Counted from the stretch's first letter, positions 23,876 through 35,427 are shown. The stretch is 64,000 nt of DNA from Umezawaea sp036375055 (GCF_036375055.1 NZ_DASUSQ010000002.1:42619-106618), one strand, 5' to 3'. Made by a program: numbers and translations. Notes: generated by a model not told the origin, from the letters alone.

Positions 23876-25465
23876 GTGGACATCGTCTTCAAGGGCGCGC
23901 GGGTCGTGGACGGCACCGGCGCACCCGAGCACCGGGCGGACGTCGGCGTGCGCGACGGCCGGATCGCGGAGATCGGCGACCGGCTGTCCGGCGGGCGGAC
24001 CGTCGACGCCGACGGGCTCGTGCTGGCTCCCGGTTTCATCGACATGCACTCGCACTCGGACCTCCAGGTGCTGGCGAACCCCGACCACCTGGCCAAGGTG
24101 TCGCAGGGCGTGACCAGCGAGGTGCTCGGCCAGGACGGGCTGTCGTACGCGCCCGTGGACGACGCCGTGCTGGAGACCCTGCGCGGTCAGCTCGCGGGCT
24201 GGAACGACGACCCGCCGGGCTTCGACTGGAACTGGCGGTCGGTCGGCGAGTACCTGGACCGGCTCGACCGGGGCATCGCGGTGAACGCCGCCTACCTGGT
24301 GCCGCAGGGCACCGTGCGGATGCTCTGCGTCGGCTGGGAGGACCGGCCCGCGACCGACGCCGAGGTCGACCGGATGCGGACCGTCGTCGCGCGGTCGCTG
24401 CGGGAGGGCGCGGTGGGGCTCTCGTCCGGCCTCACCTACACGCCCGGCATGTACGCGAGCACGTCGGAACTGGTCCAGCTCTGCCAGGTCACCGGGTCGC
24501 TGGGCGGCTACTACAGCCCGCACCACCGCAGCTACGGCGCGGGCGCGCTGGAGGCGTACGCGGAGATGGTCCAGGTGTCGCTCGACTCCGGCTGCCCGCT
24601 GCACCTCGCGCACGCCACGATGAACTTCCCGGTGAACGAGGGCCGCGCGGGTGAGCTGCTGACGCTGCTCGACGACGCCATCGCGGCCGGTGCGGACATC
24701 TCGCTCGACACCTACCCGTACCTGCCCGGCGCGACCTACCTGTCGGCGCTGCTGCCGAGCTGGGCCACCGAGGGCGGCCCCGAGGCGACGCTGGCCCGGC
24801 TGTCCGACGCGGACGCGCGCGAGCGGATCAGGGTGGAGATCGAGGAGACCGGGTCGGACGGCTGCCACGGCGTGCCCGTCGACTGGAACTCCATCGAGAT
24901 CAACGGCGTGCGGCGCGCGGAGAACGCGCACCTGGTCGGCCGCAGCGTCGCCGCGTCGGCGACGAGCGCGGGCCGGGCGGCGTCGGAGGTGTACTTCGAC
25001 ACCCTGGTGGCCGAGCGGCTCGGCACGTCGTGCCTGATGCACGTCGGCCACGAGGGCAACGTGCAGGCGATCATGCGCCACCCGGCCCACACCGGCGGCA
25101 GCGACGGCCTGCTGGTCGGCGACCGGCCGCACCCGCGCGCGTGGGGCACCTTCCCGCGCTACCTCGCGCGCTACGTGCGGGAGCTGGGCGTGCTCGGCCT
25201 GGAGGACTGCGTCTCCCACCTCACCGGGCGGGCCGCGAAGCGGCTGCGCCTGACCGACCGCGGCCTCGTGCGCGAGGGCTACGCGGCGGACCTGGTCCTG
25301 TTCGACCCGGAGGAGGTCGCGGACACCGCGACCTTCGACAAACCCCGGCAGGCGGCTGCCGGCATCCCGTACGTGCTCGTCAACGGGGTGCCGGTGATCG
25401 ACGGCGGTACGCACACCGGGGCGCTGCCCGGCCATTCCCTGCGCAACAACGGGAGCACGATGTGA
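23876..25465 (+). CDS. N-acyl-D-amino-acid deacylase (amidohydrolase superfamily)
   Basis: 529 residues of the D-aminoacylase/dihydroorotase-like family. The metal-binding pair is H58 and H60 in FIDMHSHSD. GLSSGLTYTPGMYAS, LHLAHATMNF, the active-site segment MHVGHEGNVQAIMRHP and the C-terminal beta-barrel (GYAADLVLFDPEEVAD) are typical. It would remove an acetyl or formyl group from a D-amino acid or an amino sugar acid before the PLP enzyme acts. It begins nine bases after the dehydratase-like gene and overlaps the permease start (GTGA). Confidence 0.9.
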   Translation: MDIVFKGARVVDGTGAPEHRADVGVRDGRIAEIGDRLSGGRTVDADGLVLAPGFIDMHSHSDLQVLANPDHLAKVSQGVTSEVLGQDGLSYAPVDDAVLETLRGQLAGWNDDPPGFDWNWRSVGEYLDRLDRGIAVNAAYLVPQGTVRMLCVGWEDRPATDAEVDRMRTVVARSLREGAVGLSSGLTYTPGMYASTSELVQLCQVTGSLGGYYSPHHRSYGAGALEAYAEMVQVSLDSGCPLHLAHATMNFPVNEGRAGELLTLLDDAIAAGADISLDTYPYLPGATYLSALLPSWATEGGPEATLARLSDADARERIRVEIEETGSDGCHGVPVDWNSIEINGVRRAENAHLVGRSVAASATSAGRAASEVYFDTLVAERLGTSCLMHVGHEGNVQAIMRHPAHTGGSDGLLVGDRPHPRAWGTFPRYLARYVRELGVLGLEDCVSHLTGRAAKRLRLTDRGLVREGYAADLVLFDPEEVADTATFDKPRQAAAGIPYVLVNGVPVIDGGTHTGALPGHSLRNNGSTM

Positions 25466-26859
25466 TCAACTGGCTGCAACACGAAACGGGCGGCCTGCTG
25501 ACGCTGTCCGCGATCAGCATCGCCCTGCTGCTGATCATGATCATCCGGTACAAGGTCGAGCCGTTCATCGCCCTGCTGATCGCCGGTCTGCTCGTGGCGC
25601 TCGCCGCGGGCCTGCCGGTGGAGACCCTGGTCGGATCGGCCCAGAAGGCGTCGGGATCACTGCTGGAGGGCGGCTTCGGCGGCATCCTCGGGCACATCGC
25701 GTCGATCATCGGCCTCGGCACGCTGCTCGGCGCGATCCTGGAGGCGTCCGGTGGCGCCCAGGTGCTGACCGGGTCGCTGCTGCGGGCGTTCGGCGAGAAG
25801 CGCGCGCCGCTCGCGATGGGTCTGGCCGGTCTGATCTTCGGTGTGCCGGTGTTCTTCGACATCGGCATCTTCGTGCTGGCGCCGCTGGTCTACGTGGCGG
25901 CCAAGCAGGGCGGCAAGTCGATCGTGCTGTACGCCATGCCGCTGCTCGCGGGCCTGTCGGTCATGCACGCGTTCATGCCTCCCCACCCCGGCCCGGTGGC
26001 CGCGGCCGGTCTGCTGAAGGTCGGCCTCGGCTGGATCATCATCATGGGCCTGGCCTGCGCGATCCCGGCGTGGTTCGTCGGCGGCATCCTGTACTCCACG
26101 TGGATCGGCAAGCGGATCAACGTTCCCGTGCCCGAGGAGATGCTGGCCGCCGCCGAGGAGGCGCGGGGCGACGACGAGGTGGAGAACCCGCCGTCGCTCG
26201 GCCTGGTGCTGGGGATCATCGCGATCCCGCTGGTGCTGATCCTCGCGGGCACGTTCGGCAGCATCCTGCTGGCCAAGGGCTCCCGCCTGTACGGGGTGTT
26301 CACGTTCTTCGGCACGCCCGCGGTCGCGCTGACCATCGCGGTGCTGCTGGCCACGTGGCTGCTCGGCTACCGCCGCGGCATGACCCGCGACCAGCTCACC
26401 GAGCTGACCGGCAAGTCGCTGCGCCCGGTCGGCATGATCCTGCTCGTCGTCGGCGCGGGCGGCTTCTTCGGCGCCGTGCTCTCCGCGACCGGCGTCGGCA
26501 AGGTGCTCGCCACGTCGCTGTCGGACATGGGCCTGCCGGTGATCGCGCTGGCCTACGTCATCAGCTGCGGCATGCGCATCGCGCAGGGGTCGGCCACCGT
26601 CGCGATCGTCACGACCACCGGCATCGTCGCGCCGGTCGTGGCGGACCTGGACTACTCGCAGCCCCAGCTGGCGCTGCTGGTCATGTCGATCGCGGCGGGC
26701 TCGATCATCGCCTCGCACGTGAACGACGGCGGCTTCTGGATCGTCTCGCGGTACTTCGGCCTGTCGGTCAAGGAGACGCTCCAGACGTGGACCGTGCTGG
26801 AGACCGTGCTGTCCGTGGTCGGCTTCATCATGGCCGCGGGGCTCAGCCTGGTCGTCTAA
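25462..26859 (+). CDS. GntP-family gluconate/sugar-acid permease
   Basis: 465 residues from the GTG at 25462, which overlaps the deacylase stop. About 12 hydrophobic segments are visible. GntP signatures include the GFGGILGHIASIIGLGTLLGAILE region, FGVPVFFDIGIFVLAPLVY and FMPPHPGPVAAAG. Members carry gluconate, 2-keto acids, D-glycerate or D-serine with protons. In this operon it would import the N-acyl D-amino (sugar) acid. Third and last gene of the operon, followed by a strong terminator. Confidence 0.93.
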   Translation: MINWLQHETGGLLTLSAISIALLLIMIIRYKVEPFIALLIAGLLVALAAGLPVETLVGSAQKASGSLLEGGFGGILGHIASIIGLGTLLGAILEASGGAQVLTGSLLRAFGEKRAPLAMGLAGLIFGVPVFFDIGIFVLAPLVYVAAKQGGKSIVLYAMPLLAGLSVMHAFMPPHPGPVAAAGLLKVGLGWIIIMGLACAIPAWFVGGILYSTWIGKRINVPVPEEMLAAAEEARGDDEVENPPSLGLVLGIIAIPLVLILAGTFGSILLAKGSRLYGVFTFFGTPAVALTIAVLLATWLLGYRRGMTRDQLTELTGKSLRPVGMILLVVGAGGFFGAVLSATGVGKVLATSLSDMGLPVIALAYVISCGMRIAQGSATVAIVTTTGIVAPVVADLDYSQPQLALLVMSIAAGSIIASHVNDGGFWIVSRYFGLSVKETLQTWTVLETVLSVVGFIMAAGLSLVV

Positions 26860-26876
26860 CCGCCCTCCCGCTGACG

Positions 26877-26910
26877 AAGGCCCGCCCGGCGAGTTCGCCG
26901 GGCGGGCCTT
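26877..26910 (+). terminator. Terminator after the GntP permease
   Basis: AAGGCCCGCCCGGC pairs perfectly with GCCGGGCGGGCCTT around a 6-base loop, 17 bases after the permease stop, followed by TCGG. Confidence 0.85.
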
Positions 26911-27380
26911 TCGGCGTATTCGGTCACCCGTTCAGCCCAGCTCGGCGCTGTCGAATAGCGACATCGATCATCTCGCCAAAAAATGAATCAACTTTAAGAC
27001 CGTGCCGCACTAGTGCGGTCTTGGCCAACGACATCCACGACCGTGCACCACAGCCCGGAAATCCACTCCGCAGCGTCTACAACCTGGCCGCGAATTCACC
27101 CGAAACGGGGAACGCGACCACACTTTCTCGTCAATGATGGATGTGCCGCCGGGCTGGAGGTCACCGACCGCCCACACCCTCGATTGGGTGCCACCACTAC
27201 CGAATCAACCGTTCCCTGCGGCAGACTTTCGACCGCACCCGAAGTCGCGTCTCATGATCCCGGGACAGGTCGACGTGCTTTCGGCAGTGCGAAACCGGCG
27301 TTCGTGGAATTGTTTCACACCCTTTTCCACGCCGCCGTGCCCCGGCGAAAGAATTCTTCCACACAGGGAGTGGAATGCAG
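26911..27380. other. Gene-free upstream region of the RhiA-like gene
   Basis: About 470 bases without a supportable gene, with a lower GC content than its surroundings. It contains AAGACCG/CGGTCTT (26996-27002 with 27016-27022), enclosing the perfect 14-bp palindrome CCGCACTAGTGCGG. This could be an operator or a transcript end. No confident promoter was found. GGGAG at 27366-27370 is the ribosome-binding site of the next gene. Confidence 0.45.
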
Positions 27381-28097
27381 ATGGCAGGAACCCAGTACAC
27401 CCTTCGCGTCATCAACAACTCATCGAACCTCGTCGACATGTGCACCTACCAGAAGGACCCGGACATCGGCGTCCCGAACGTCATGTCGCTCGCCTGGTTC
27501 GCGAAGCCCGCGCACCCGACGACGACGGTCGTGTTCCGCTGGACGATCGACTACTCGTTCGTCTGGTCGGAGACGGGCAGGCTCATCCCCGGCGTCTTCT
27601 TCGACGCCTCGCAGTCGTGGCCCGCCGACCCGAAGGTCGTCGGCGTCTCGTCCGAAACCCAGGCGGGCAACCAGATCGGGCTCTCCCACGAGGGCGGCGC
27701 CTACAACTTCACGAAGACGCCCACCGCCGGAGCGCAGGCGGGGTCGCTCTACGTCAAGGAGGACGCGAGCATCCCGCTGAAGCAGGCCAGCGTCGGCATC
27801 GGCATGTCCGGGTCGGGCACGTTCGTCGTCCAGTCCCAGCCGAACCTGAACCTGACCTTCACCCCGCACCCGGTCTACTACCTCGCCGCGGGCACCTACA
27901 CCCAGGGCGAGGTGCTCGACATCGGGTCGGTCACCAACCCGACGCCCATCCGGTTCCCGGCGGGCATCTACTCGGTGACCGCGACGCTCAACGAGGACAA
28001 CACCTGGACGGTGAACCCGACCAGCGGCCTGAACGCGTTGGAGCACAAGCAGGTCATGGGCTCCCGGCGGGAAAGCGGTTCGGCGGTGAAGCGATGA
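27381..28097 (+). CDS. Rhizosphere-induced protein (RhiA-like)
   Basis: 238 residues from the ATG at 27381 (MAGTQYTLRVINNSS), ten bases after GGGAG; an ATG at 27375 is also in frame. It resembles the quorum-regulated RhiA of Rhizobium leguminosarum: MCTYQKDPDIGVPNVMSLAWF, AHPTTTVVFRW and VWSETGRLIPGVFFDASQ. No signal peptide or membrane segment is visible. Biochemical function is unknown in the family. The stop overlaps the next start (ATGA), so a 99-residue partner is made with it. Confidence 0.8.
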   Translation: MAGTQYTLRVINNSSNLVDMCTYQKDPDIGVPNVMSLAWFAKPAHPTTTVVFRWTIDYSFVWSETGRLIPGVFFDASQSWPADPKVVGVSSETQAGNQIGLSHEGGAYNFTKTPTAGAQAGSLYVKEDASIPLKQASVGIGMSGSGTFVVQSQPNLNLTFTPHPVYYLAAGTYTQGEVLDIGSVTNPTPIRFPAGIYSVTATLNEDNTWTVNPTSGLNALEHKQVMGSRRESGSAVKR

Positions 28098-28393
28098 GCG
28101 AGACCACCGGAACCACGTCGCGGGACGGGGACAGCGGGGCGCTGGAGTTCCCGGAGGGCCACTACACCGACGTGAGGATCTACCCGATCCTGGGAGGTCC
28201 CGGTTCGCTGAGCGGCGGCACCGGCACCTTCTCCTCGTTCGGGACCTTCTCGGCCGGGCAGTTCAGCCCCGGTGACCTGCCGAGGATCGGCGACCACTAC
28301 AACATCATGGCCACCCACGAGGGCGTCAACTACAACTTCTCGCGGTGGAAGTGCACCCACTCGGGTGGCACGAGCGACTTCCGGGAGAACTAG
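28094..28393 (+). CDS. Small hypothetical partner of the RhiA-like protein
   Basis: 99 residues, ATG overlapping the upstream stop. It is Gly-, Thr- and Phe-rich (GGTGTFSSFGTFSAGQF) and ends with an aromatic segment (HYNIMATHEGVNYNFSRW). I do not recognise a family. The absence of a signal peptide and the coupling suggest it works with the RhiA-like protein. A terminator follows. Confidence 0.7.
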   Translation: MSETTGTTSRDGDSGALEFPEGHYTDVRIYPILGGPGSLSGGTGTFSSFGTFSAGQFSPGDLPRIGDHYNIMATHEGVNYNFSRWKCTHSGGTSDFREN

Positions 28394-28402
28394 CCCACAG
28401 CG

Positions 28403-28442
28403 CGAGGGGCCCGTCGGGTGCGACCACCCGGCGGGCCCCTCG
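28403..28442. terminator. Bidirectional terminator
   Basis: 18-bp arms (28403-28420 with 28425-28442, CGAGGGGCCCG.../...CGGGCCCCTCG) with one mismatch, between two convergent genes. Confidence 0.8.
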
Positions 28443-28450
28443 TCGTGGGA

Positions 28451-29680
28451 CTAGACGCCTGCCTTCTTGCCCTCCGGGGTGGAGGCGAACCACGTGCCGC
28501 CGACGCCCTGGCCCTTGGCCTCGCCGCAGACCTCGTCCTCCGCGAAGGTGTACAGCGGCTTGCCCGCGATGGTGAGCTGCTTGCCGCCGTCGTCACGGGT
28601 GATCGTGCTGACCAGGACCTTGTCGACGCCCTGGACCTCGAAGCCGTCGGACGTCACCAGGGCCGGGGGCCACTTGACCGCGCAGTCGCCGGAGCAGTTG
28701 GAGACGTCGGCGGCGTCCTTGTCGAACGTGTACAGGGTCATGCCGCCCTTGTCGGTCAGCACGGTGCCCAGGTTGCCGACCGACGCCGTCGTCAGCGCGA
28801 TCTCCTTGTTCTCGGTGGCCTTCTGCCCGTCGGGGGCCGCCGCGAACCACGTGCCCTTGAAGCCCTGGCTCTTGGCGTCGCCGGGGGCCTTGTCCTCGAC
28901 CGACGTGTAGAGCGGCCAGCCCTTCGCCGTGACCTGCTTCTTCCCGTCCTTGCGCAGCACCGTGCCGAGGGAGGCCTTGTCGACGCCCTTCACCGCGATG
29001 TCGTCCGACGTCGTCAGCACCGGCGGGAACTTCGCCGCGCAGTCGCCCTCGCAGTTGGAGACCGAGGGGCTGGTGGTGTCCTTGTCGAAGCGGTACACCG
29101 TCAGACCGGCACCGCTGGTCAGCACCGTGCCCAGACCGGGAACGACCGCCGTCGCGAGCACCGGCTCGGCCCCCTCAGCCGTGTTCTGGCTGGCCTTCTC
29201 GCCCTCCGGCGTCGCCGCGAACCACACACCGCCGACACCCTGCCCCTTGGTGTCACCGGGCCCGGTGTCCTTCGCGAACTCGTAGAGCGCCCACCCCGCG
29301 ACCGTCAACTGCTTGGTGCCGTCCTTGCGCGTCAACGTCGACACCAGCGCCTTGTCCACGCCCTGCACCTCAAGATCCCCCTCGGGGGCGAGCGCGGGCG
29401 GCCACTGCGCCTCGCAGTCGTCGACGCACGTGGACGTCGGTGGATCCGTCCGGTCCTCGTCGAACCGGTACAACGTCTTGCCGTTGCTCCCGGTCAACAC
29501 CTGACCGAGGTCCCCCACCGTCGCCGACGTCAGCGCGACGACCTTGCCCTGCACCAACTTCTGCGCGTCGGAGGCGGCGTTGGGCGAGCCCGCGGTGGTC
29601 GCGGCCTGGCCGCAGGCGCTCAGCAGCGTGAGCCCGAGAACAGCCGCTGCCCCGAAAATGGACGCACGAATACCAGACAT
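28451..29680 (-). CDS. Secreted lipoprotein with six YxFxxD-type repeats
   Basis: 409 residues from the ATG at 29680, chosen because AAGGAGG lies eight bases upstream. The signal peptide ends in a lipobox, LLSACG. The rest is three tandem modules of about 120 residues. Each module holds a LYxFDxD...C...C...WPP half and a PLYxFxxD...GQGxxGxWFA half, so six copies of the Lipoprotein_15 (COG4315) repeat. The paired cysteines in each first half probably form a disulphide. Family function is unknown. It is surface anchored. Confidence 0.88.
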   Translation of the reverse strand: MSGIRASIFGAAAVLGLTLLSACGQAATTAGSPNAASDAQKLVQGKVVALTSATVGDLGQVLTGSNGKTLYRFDEDRTDPPTSTCVDDCEAQWPPALAPEGDLEVQGVDKALVSTLTRKDGTKQLTVAGWALYEFAKDTGPGDTKGQGVGGVWFAATPEGEKASQNTAEGAEPVLATAVVPGLGTVLTSGAGLTVYRFDKDTTSPSVSNCEGDCAAKFPPVLTTSDDIAVKGVDKASLGTVLRKDGKKQVTAKGWPLYTSVEDKAPGDAKSQGFKGTWFAAAPDGQKATENKEIALTTASVGNLGTVLTDKGGMTLYTFDKDAADVSNCSGDCAVKWPPALVTSDGFEVQGVDKVLVSTITRDDGGKQLTIAGKPLYTFAEDEVCGEAKGQGVGGTWFASTPEGKKAGV

Positions 29681-29812
29681 GGTGCCAACCTCCTTGGATG
29701 GTCGCTCGCACCCCTTGTTCACGGCGACCGACTGCCCACAACACGGACAGCCCCGGAGAATGGTTCAAAACTCGTCGAAGATTTTTTCCAGCCCCACGAC
29801 CAGCACCGACGG

Positions 29813-30283
29813 TCACCGCCGCGACACGGCCCCCTTGGCGAACCCGGCCAGGTACGTCACCAGCCCCCGCCGCCCGTGCCGCATCATCATCTGGTGGTTG
29901 GCCACCAGCGCGGGCCGCACCAACGGCCCGAGCGCCCGGAGCAACGGCTTCCCCACCACCACCTCCTGCTCGTACACCAACCGAGCCCCACCACCCCACG
30001 ACTGGACCCGCCACCCGACCGTGCCGTTCAGATCACCGGAAAGATCAGCGACCAGCACGAGCCGCTCCGCATCCCTGGTGTGGTGACTGGCCTCGAACAC
30101 CAACTCGTAGGGAAGAACGGACCGACAACACAACTCGGCCCGCTCCTCCCCCACCTGAACAGCCCGACGCACCTCAGGCCACCAGAGCGGGTAACTGGCG
30201 AGATCCGCGAGAACGTCAAAAGCATCAGCGGGCGGACAGTCGACCAACCAAACGCTGCGAAAACGGTAGTGGTGAGAAAACAC
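29813..30283 (-). CDS. SRPBCC (polyketide cyclase/START-like) family protein
   Basis: 156 residues from the GTG at 30283 (VFSHHYRFRSVWLVDCP). An ATG at 30334 would add 17 less conserved residues. The pattern of the hydrophobic ligand-binding fold is clear: PPADAFDVLADLASYPLWWPEVRRA at the start, GTVGWRVQSWGGGARLVYEQEV in the middle and a long C-terminal helix (LLRALGPLVRPALVANHQMMMRHG). Ligand unknown. It stands alone. Confidence 0.75.
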   Translation of the reverse strand: MFSHHYRFRSVWLVDCPPADAFDVLADLASYPLWWPEVRRAVQVGEERAELCCRSVLPYELVFEASHHTRDAERLVLVADLSGDLNGTVGWRVQSWGGGARLVYEQEVVVGKPLLRALGPLVRPALVANHQMMMRHGRRGLVTYLAGFAKGAVSRR

Positions 30284-30472
30284 CGGGCAAGTATCACCAA
30301 CCCACCAGCCAACTTGCCCATCAGGCAGAACCACTTCACCCGTTCGGCGGCCGAACTCTACTCAGAGCACATCCCCAGCACCCGCAACCAACCCACAACC
30401 CAAAGCGGGCCACCGCCTTCCCTGGAGCAGTGGCCGATTTACTCGGGGGATTTGCCCCTTGCCCTGGTAGAT

Positions 30473-30496
30473 CGGGCAGGTGACACCACCTGCCCG
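30473..30496. terminator. Perfect 10-bp hairpin upstream of the SRPBCC gene
   Basis: CGGGCAGGTG-ACAC-CACCTGCCCG. No T-run follows on either strand, so this could equally be a regulatory palindrome. The stretch from here to 30626 contains nothing else that I can support. Confidence 0.4.
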
Positions 30497-30626
30497 TGAG
30501 CCCGATCAAGGGGGCAGATCGAGGGGTCCCCGAGTCACACCGGCCACCACCGCTGGGACTGGAGAAAACTAGTGCCTACCCGCGAAGTGGGTGTGGCCGA
30601 TCCGCTTTGACCTTGGGTTCGTCATC

Positions 30627-31050
30627 CGCAGGCACGAACCGACCGACGAGCAGTGGTAGACGATCGAGCCGCTGCCCGTCTCGGGCGCGCAAGGCCGTCC
30701 GCGGATGGACAGCCCTCGGGTGACCGACGGGATGCTGTTCAAGGCCACGACAGGTGACACCTGGCGGGGCCTGCCGCAACGGCACCCTCACCACGCTGGT
30801 CGGGAAGGCGCGGGTGGTCTCCGAGGCGATCGACGACCTCGACCGCGAGGTGTCGGTGCGGTCCGGCATCGTGCATGGCCTGCATCGCGTTCCGACGACC
30901 GGGCCCCGGCCGCCCGGTGACCAGGCCCGCACCGCCTGCACACGACGCACCGTGGTCGACCGCTGCTTCAACCGGCTCAGGCAGTTCCGCGCCATCGCCA
31001 CCCGCTTCGACAAGACCCCCGTGCCCTACTTGGCGGTCGCTGTCGGCCGC
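30627..31050 (+). pseudogene. Degenerate IS5-type transposase
   Basis: In frame from 30627 the product would begin RRHEPTDEQW, then a TAG stop (30657-30659), then TIEPLPVSGAQGRPR and TGDTWRGLPQR. This is the start of IS5/IS1381-type transposases (usually RHELTDEQWxxIEPLLP). After frame changes, the C-terminal part is recognisable near 30955-31050 as VDRCFNRLRQFRAIATRFDKT. The middle with most of the catalytic domain is lost or scrambled. No clear terminal inverted repeats remain. Confidence 0.8.
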
Positions 31051-31137
31051 GCACGGCGTCCGGGCAAGGCGACTCCACGGCACACCGGACCGTCCGCCTC
31101 ACCGCCGGATCACGGCGGTGACCCCGGAGAGGACCGA

Positions 31138-31177
31138 CCACCAGGCCACCAGGCCACCAGGCCACCAGGCCACCAGG
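31138..31177. repeat. Five tandem copies of an 8-mer
   Basis: CCACCAGG repeated five times without interruption, between the transposase remnant and the uvrA stop. It may mark slippage or decay around the old insertion. Confidence 0.85.
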
Positions 31178-31295
31178 AAGAAGGATTCCGCCAGCGGCCG
31201 GTCTCGTCCGTTCCCGCGCGCCACAGACAACGCGACACCGTCGACCGAAGCCATGGCGTGGCCGGGCCACCCGCATGGCCGCCCGACGGTCGCCC

Positions 31296-34163
<2,868 letters not shown>

Positions 34164-34224
34164 TGGGTTCCCTTCGGCTACGGGTTTGGCGGTCCGGTAC
34201 GGCACACGCCGGGTTCGTGCGGTA

Positions 34225-34240
34225 CCGAACACACGTTCGA
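34225..34240 (-). promoter_or_regulatory. LexA (SOS) box upstream of uvrA
   Basis: CCGAAC-ACAC-GTTCGA matches the actinobacterial SOS box TCGAAC-N4-GTTCGA at all but one position. It lies about 60 bases upstream of the uvrA start. Confidence 0.85.
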
Positions 34241-34638
34241 AAAAGCGTACTAAACACCACTGGTGTCCGCGCGACGGGTCGGCCCCCGGGCGGGGGCGGC
34301 CTGGCCGCGGGAGGTGAGCCGACGACCATGCTAGGTGGGAGCACCGACAAAAACGGCGCGGGTGCCCCTGACCTCAGGCGACGGACCCGCCGAGCCCGCA
34401 CCGGGGATCCCCGTGGCCCCCTGCGCCCCACCAGCCCCACGGATCACGGCGTCAAGAGACCTAGTTCACTCGTTCGTGTGGGACTTGCGGCCCTCGGCAC
34501 GCGCCCCTGGCCGTGAGTAGAGTCGAAAGCACCGCCACCTGGGACATCCCGTGATCGACGCTCTTCCGACCCACGGCGAACACTCCTAGGCTGGCCGCCA
34601 CACGACACCGAGCCTCAACGTCGGGGAGAGGCACCCAC
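34241..34638. other. Gene-free gap between uvrA and the isomerase-like gene
   Basis: About 400 bases between divergent genes. No supportable gene, hairpin or clear promoter pair was seen apart from the SOS box at its left edge and GGGGAGAGG at 34622-34630, the ribosome-binding site of the next gene. Confidence 0.4.
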
Positions 34639-35427
34639 ATGAGCTTTGCCAACACCGGTTCCCAGGTGCAGCCCGCGGTACCCGCGCCCAGGGAGCAGTC
34701 CGCCGCGGCGCAGCTCGCCGGCGCGCACCTCGCCGCCGTCGACCGGGCCACCGAGGCCTTCTACTCCGCCGTGGCGGAGCTGGACACCTCCGCGGTGCGG
34801 GGTCCCAGCCTGCTGCCGGGGTGGACGCGGGCGCACGTCATCACCCACGTGGCCCGCAACGCCGACGCGCTGGTCAACCTGCTCACGTGGGCCAAGACGG
34901 GCGTGGAGCACCAGGCCTACACCAGCCGGAGCGACCGCGACGCGGACATCGAGGAGGGGTCGACCCGCACGCTGCAACTGCTGCGCGCGGACCTGGACTC
35001 GGCGTGCCTGCGGTTCGCCGCGGCCGCCGAGACCGTGCCCGCGTCGGCCTGGGAGGCCGAGGTCTCCCCGCCGAGCGGCGGGGTGGTGCTCGCCCACCAG
35101 GTGCCGTGGCTGCGGCTGCGCGAACTGCTGTTCCACCTGGTCGACCTGAACGTGGGCGTCGACTTCGACGACGTCCCGGAGGAGTTCCTGGAAGACCTGG
35201 TGGACGGCCTGGTCGGGCACTTCGTGGACGAGCCGGACGTGCCGCCGGTGCGTCTGGAGGTCGCGCTGCCGGACGGCCGTCAGCGGGTGTGGGAGTTCAA
35301 CACGGCGGGCACGGACAGCTCCGTCACGGTCAGCGGTGACGCCTCGGACGTGATCGGGTGGCTCAGCGGCCGCCACGACGGCGCGCGGCTCAGCGGCGAC
35401 GTGCCGAGGCTCCCGGCCTGGCTGTGA
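34639..35427 (+). CDS. Maleylpyruvate isomerase family mycothiol-dependent enzyme
   Basis: 262 residues of the DinB/MDMPI fold. The N-terminal four-helix metal-binding domain has LLPGWTRAHVITHVARNADAL and WLRLRELLFHLVDLNVGV, which carry the histidine and acidic metal ligands. A C-terminal SCP2-like domain follows (LPDGRQRVWEFNTAG). Relatives use mycothiol, the actinobacterial thiol, to isomerise or detoxify substrates. The substrate is unknown. Its 3' end overlaps antisense the last 148 bases of the acyltransferase gene. Confidence 0.88.
   Translation: MSFANTGSQVQPAVPAPREQSAAAQLAGAHLAAVDRATEAFYSAVAELDTSAVRGPSLLPGWTRAHVITHVARNADALVNLLTWAKTGVEHQAYTSRSDRDADIEEGSTRTLQLLRADLDSACLRFAAAAETVPASAWEAEVSPPSGGVVLAHQVPWLRLRELLFHLVDLNVGVDFDDVPEEFLEDLVDGLVGHFVDEPDVPPVRLEVALPDGRQRVWEFNTAGTDSSVTVSGDASDVIGWLSGRHDGARLSGDVPRLPAWL

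Noticed and set aside
31138..31177. 8-mer tandem repeat as a CRISPR-like or origin-like iteron
   Set aside because: The units are contiguous with no spacers, GC-rich, and no replication or cas gene is nearby.
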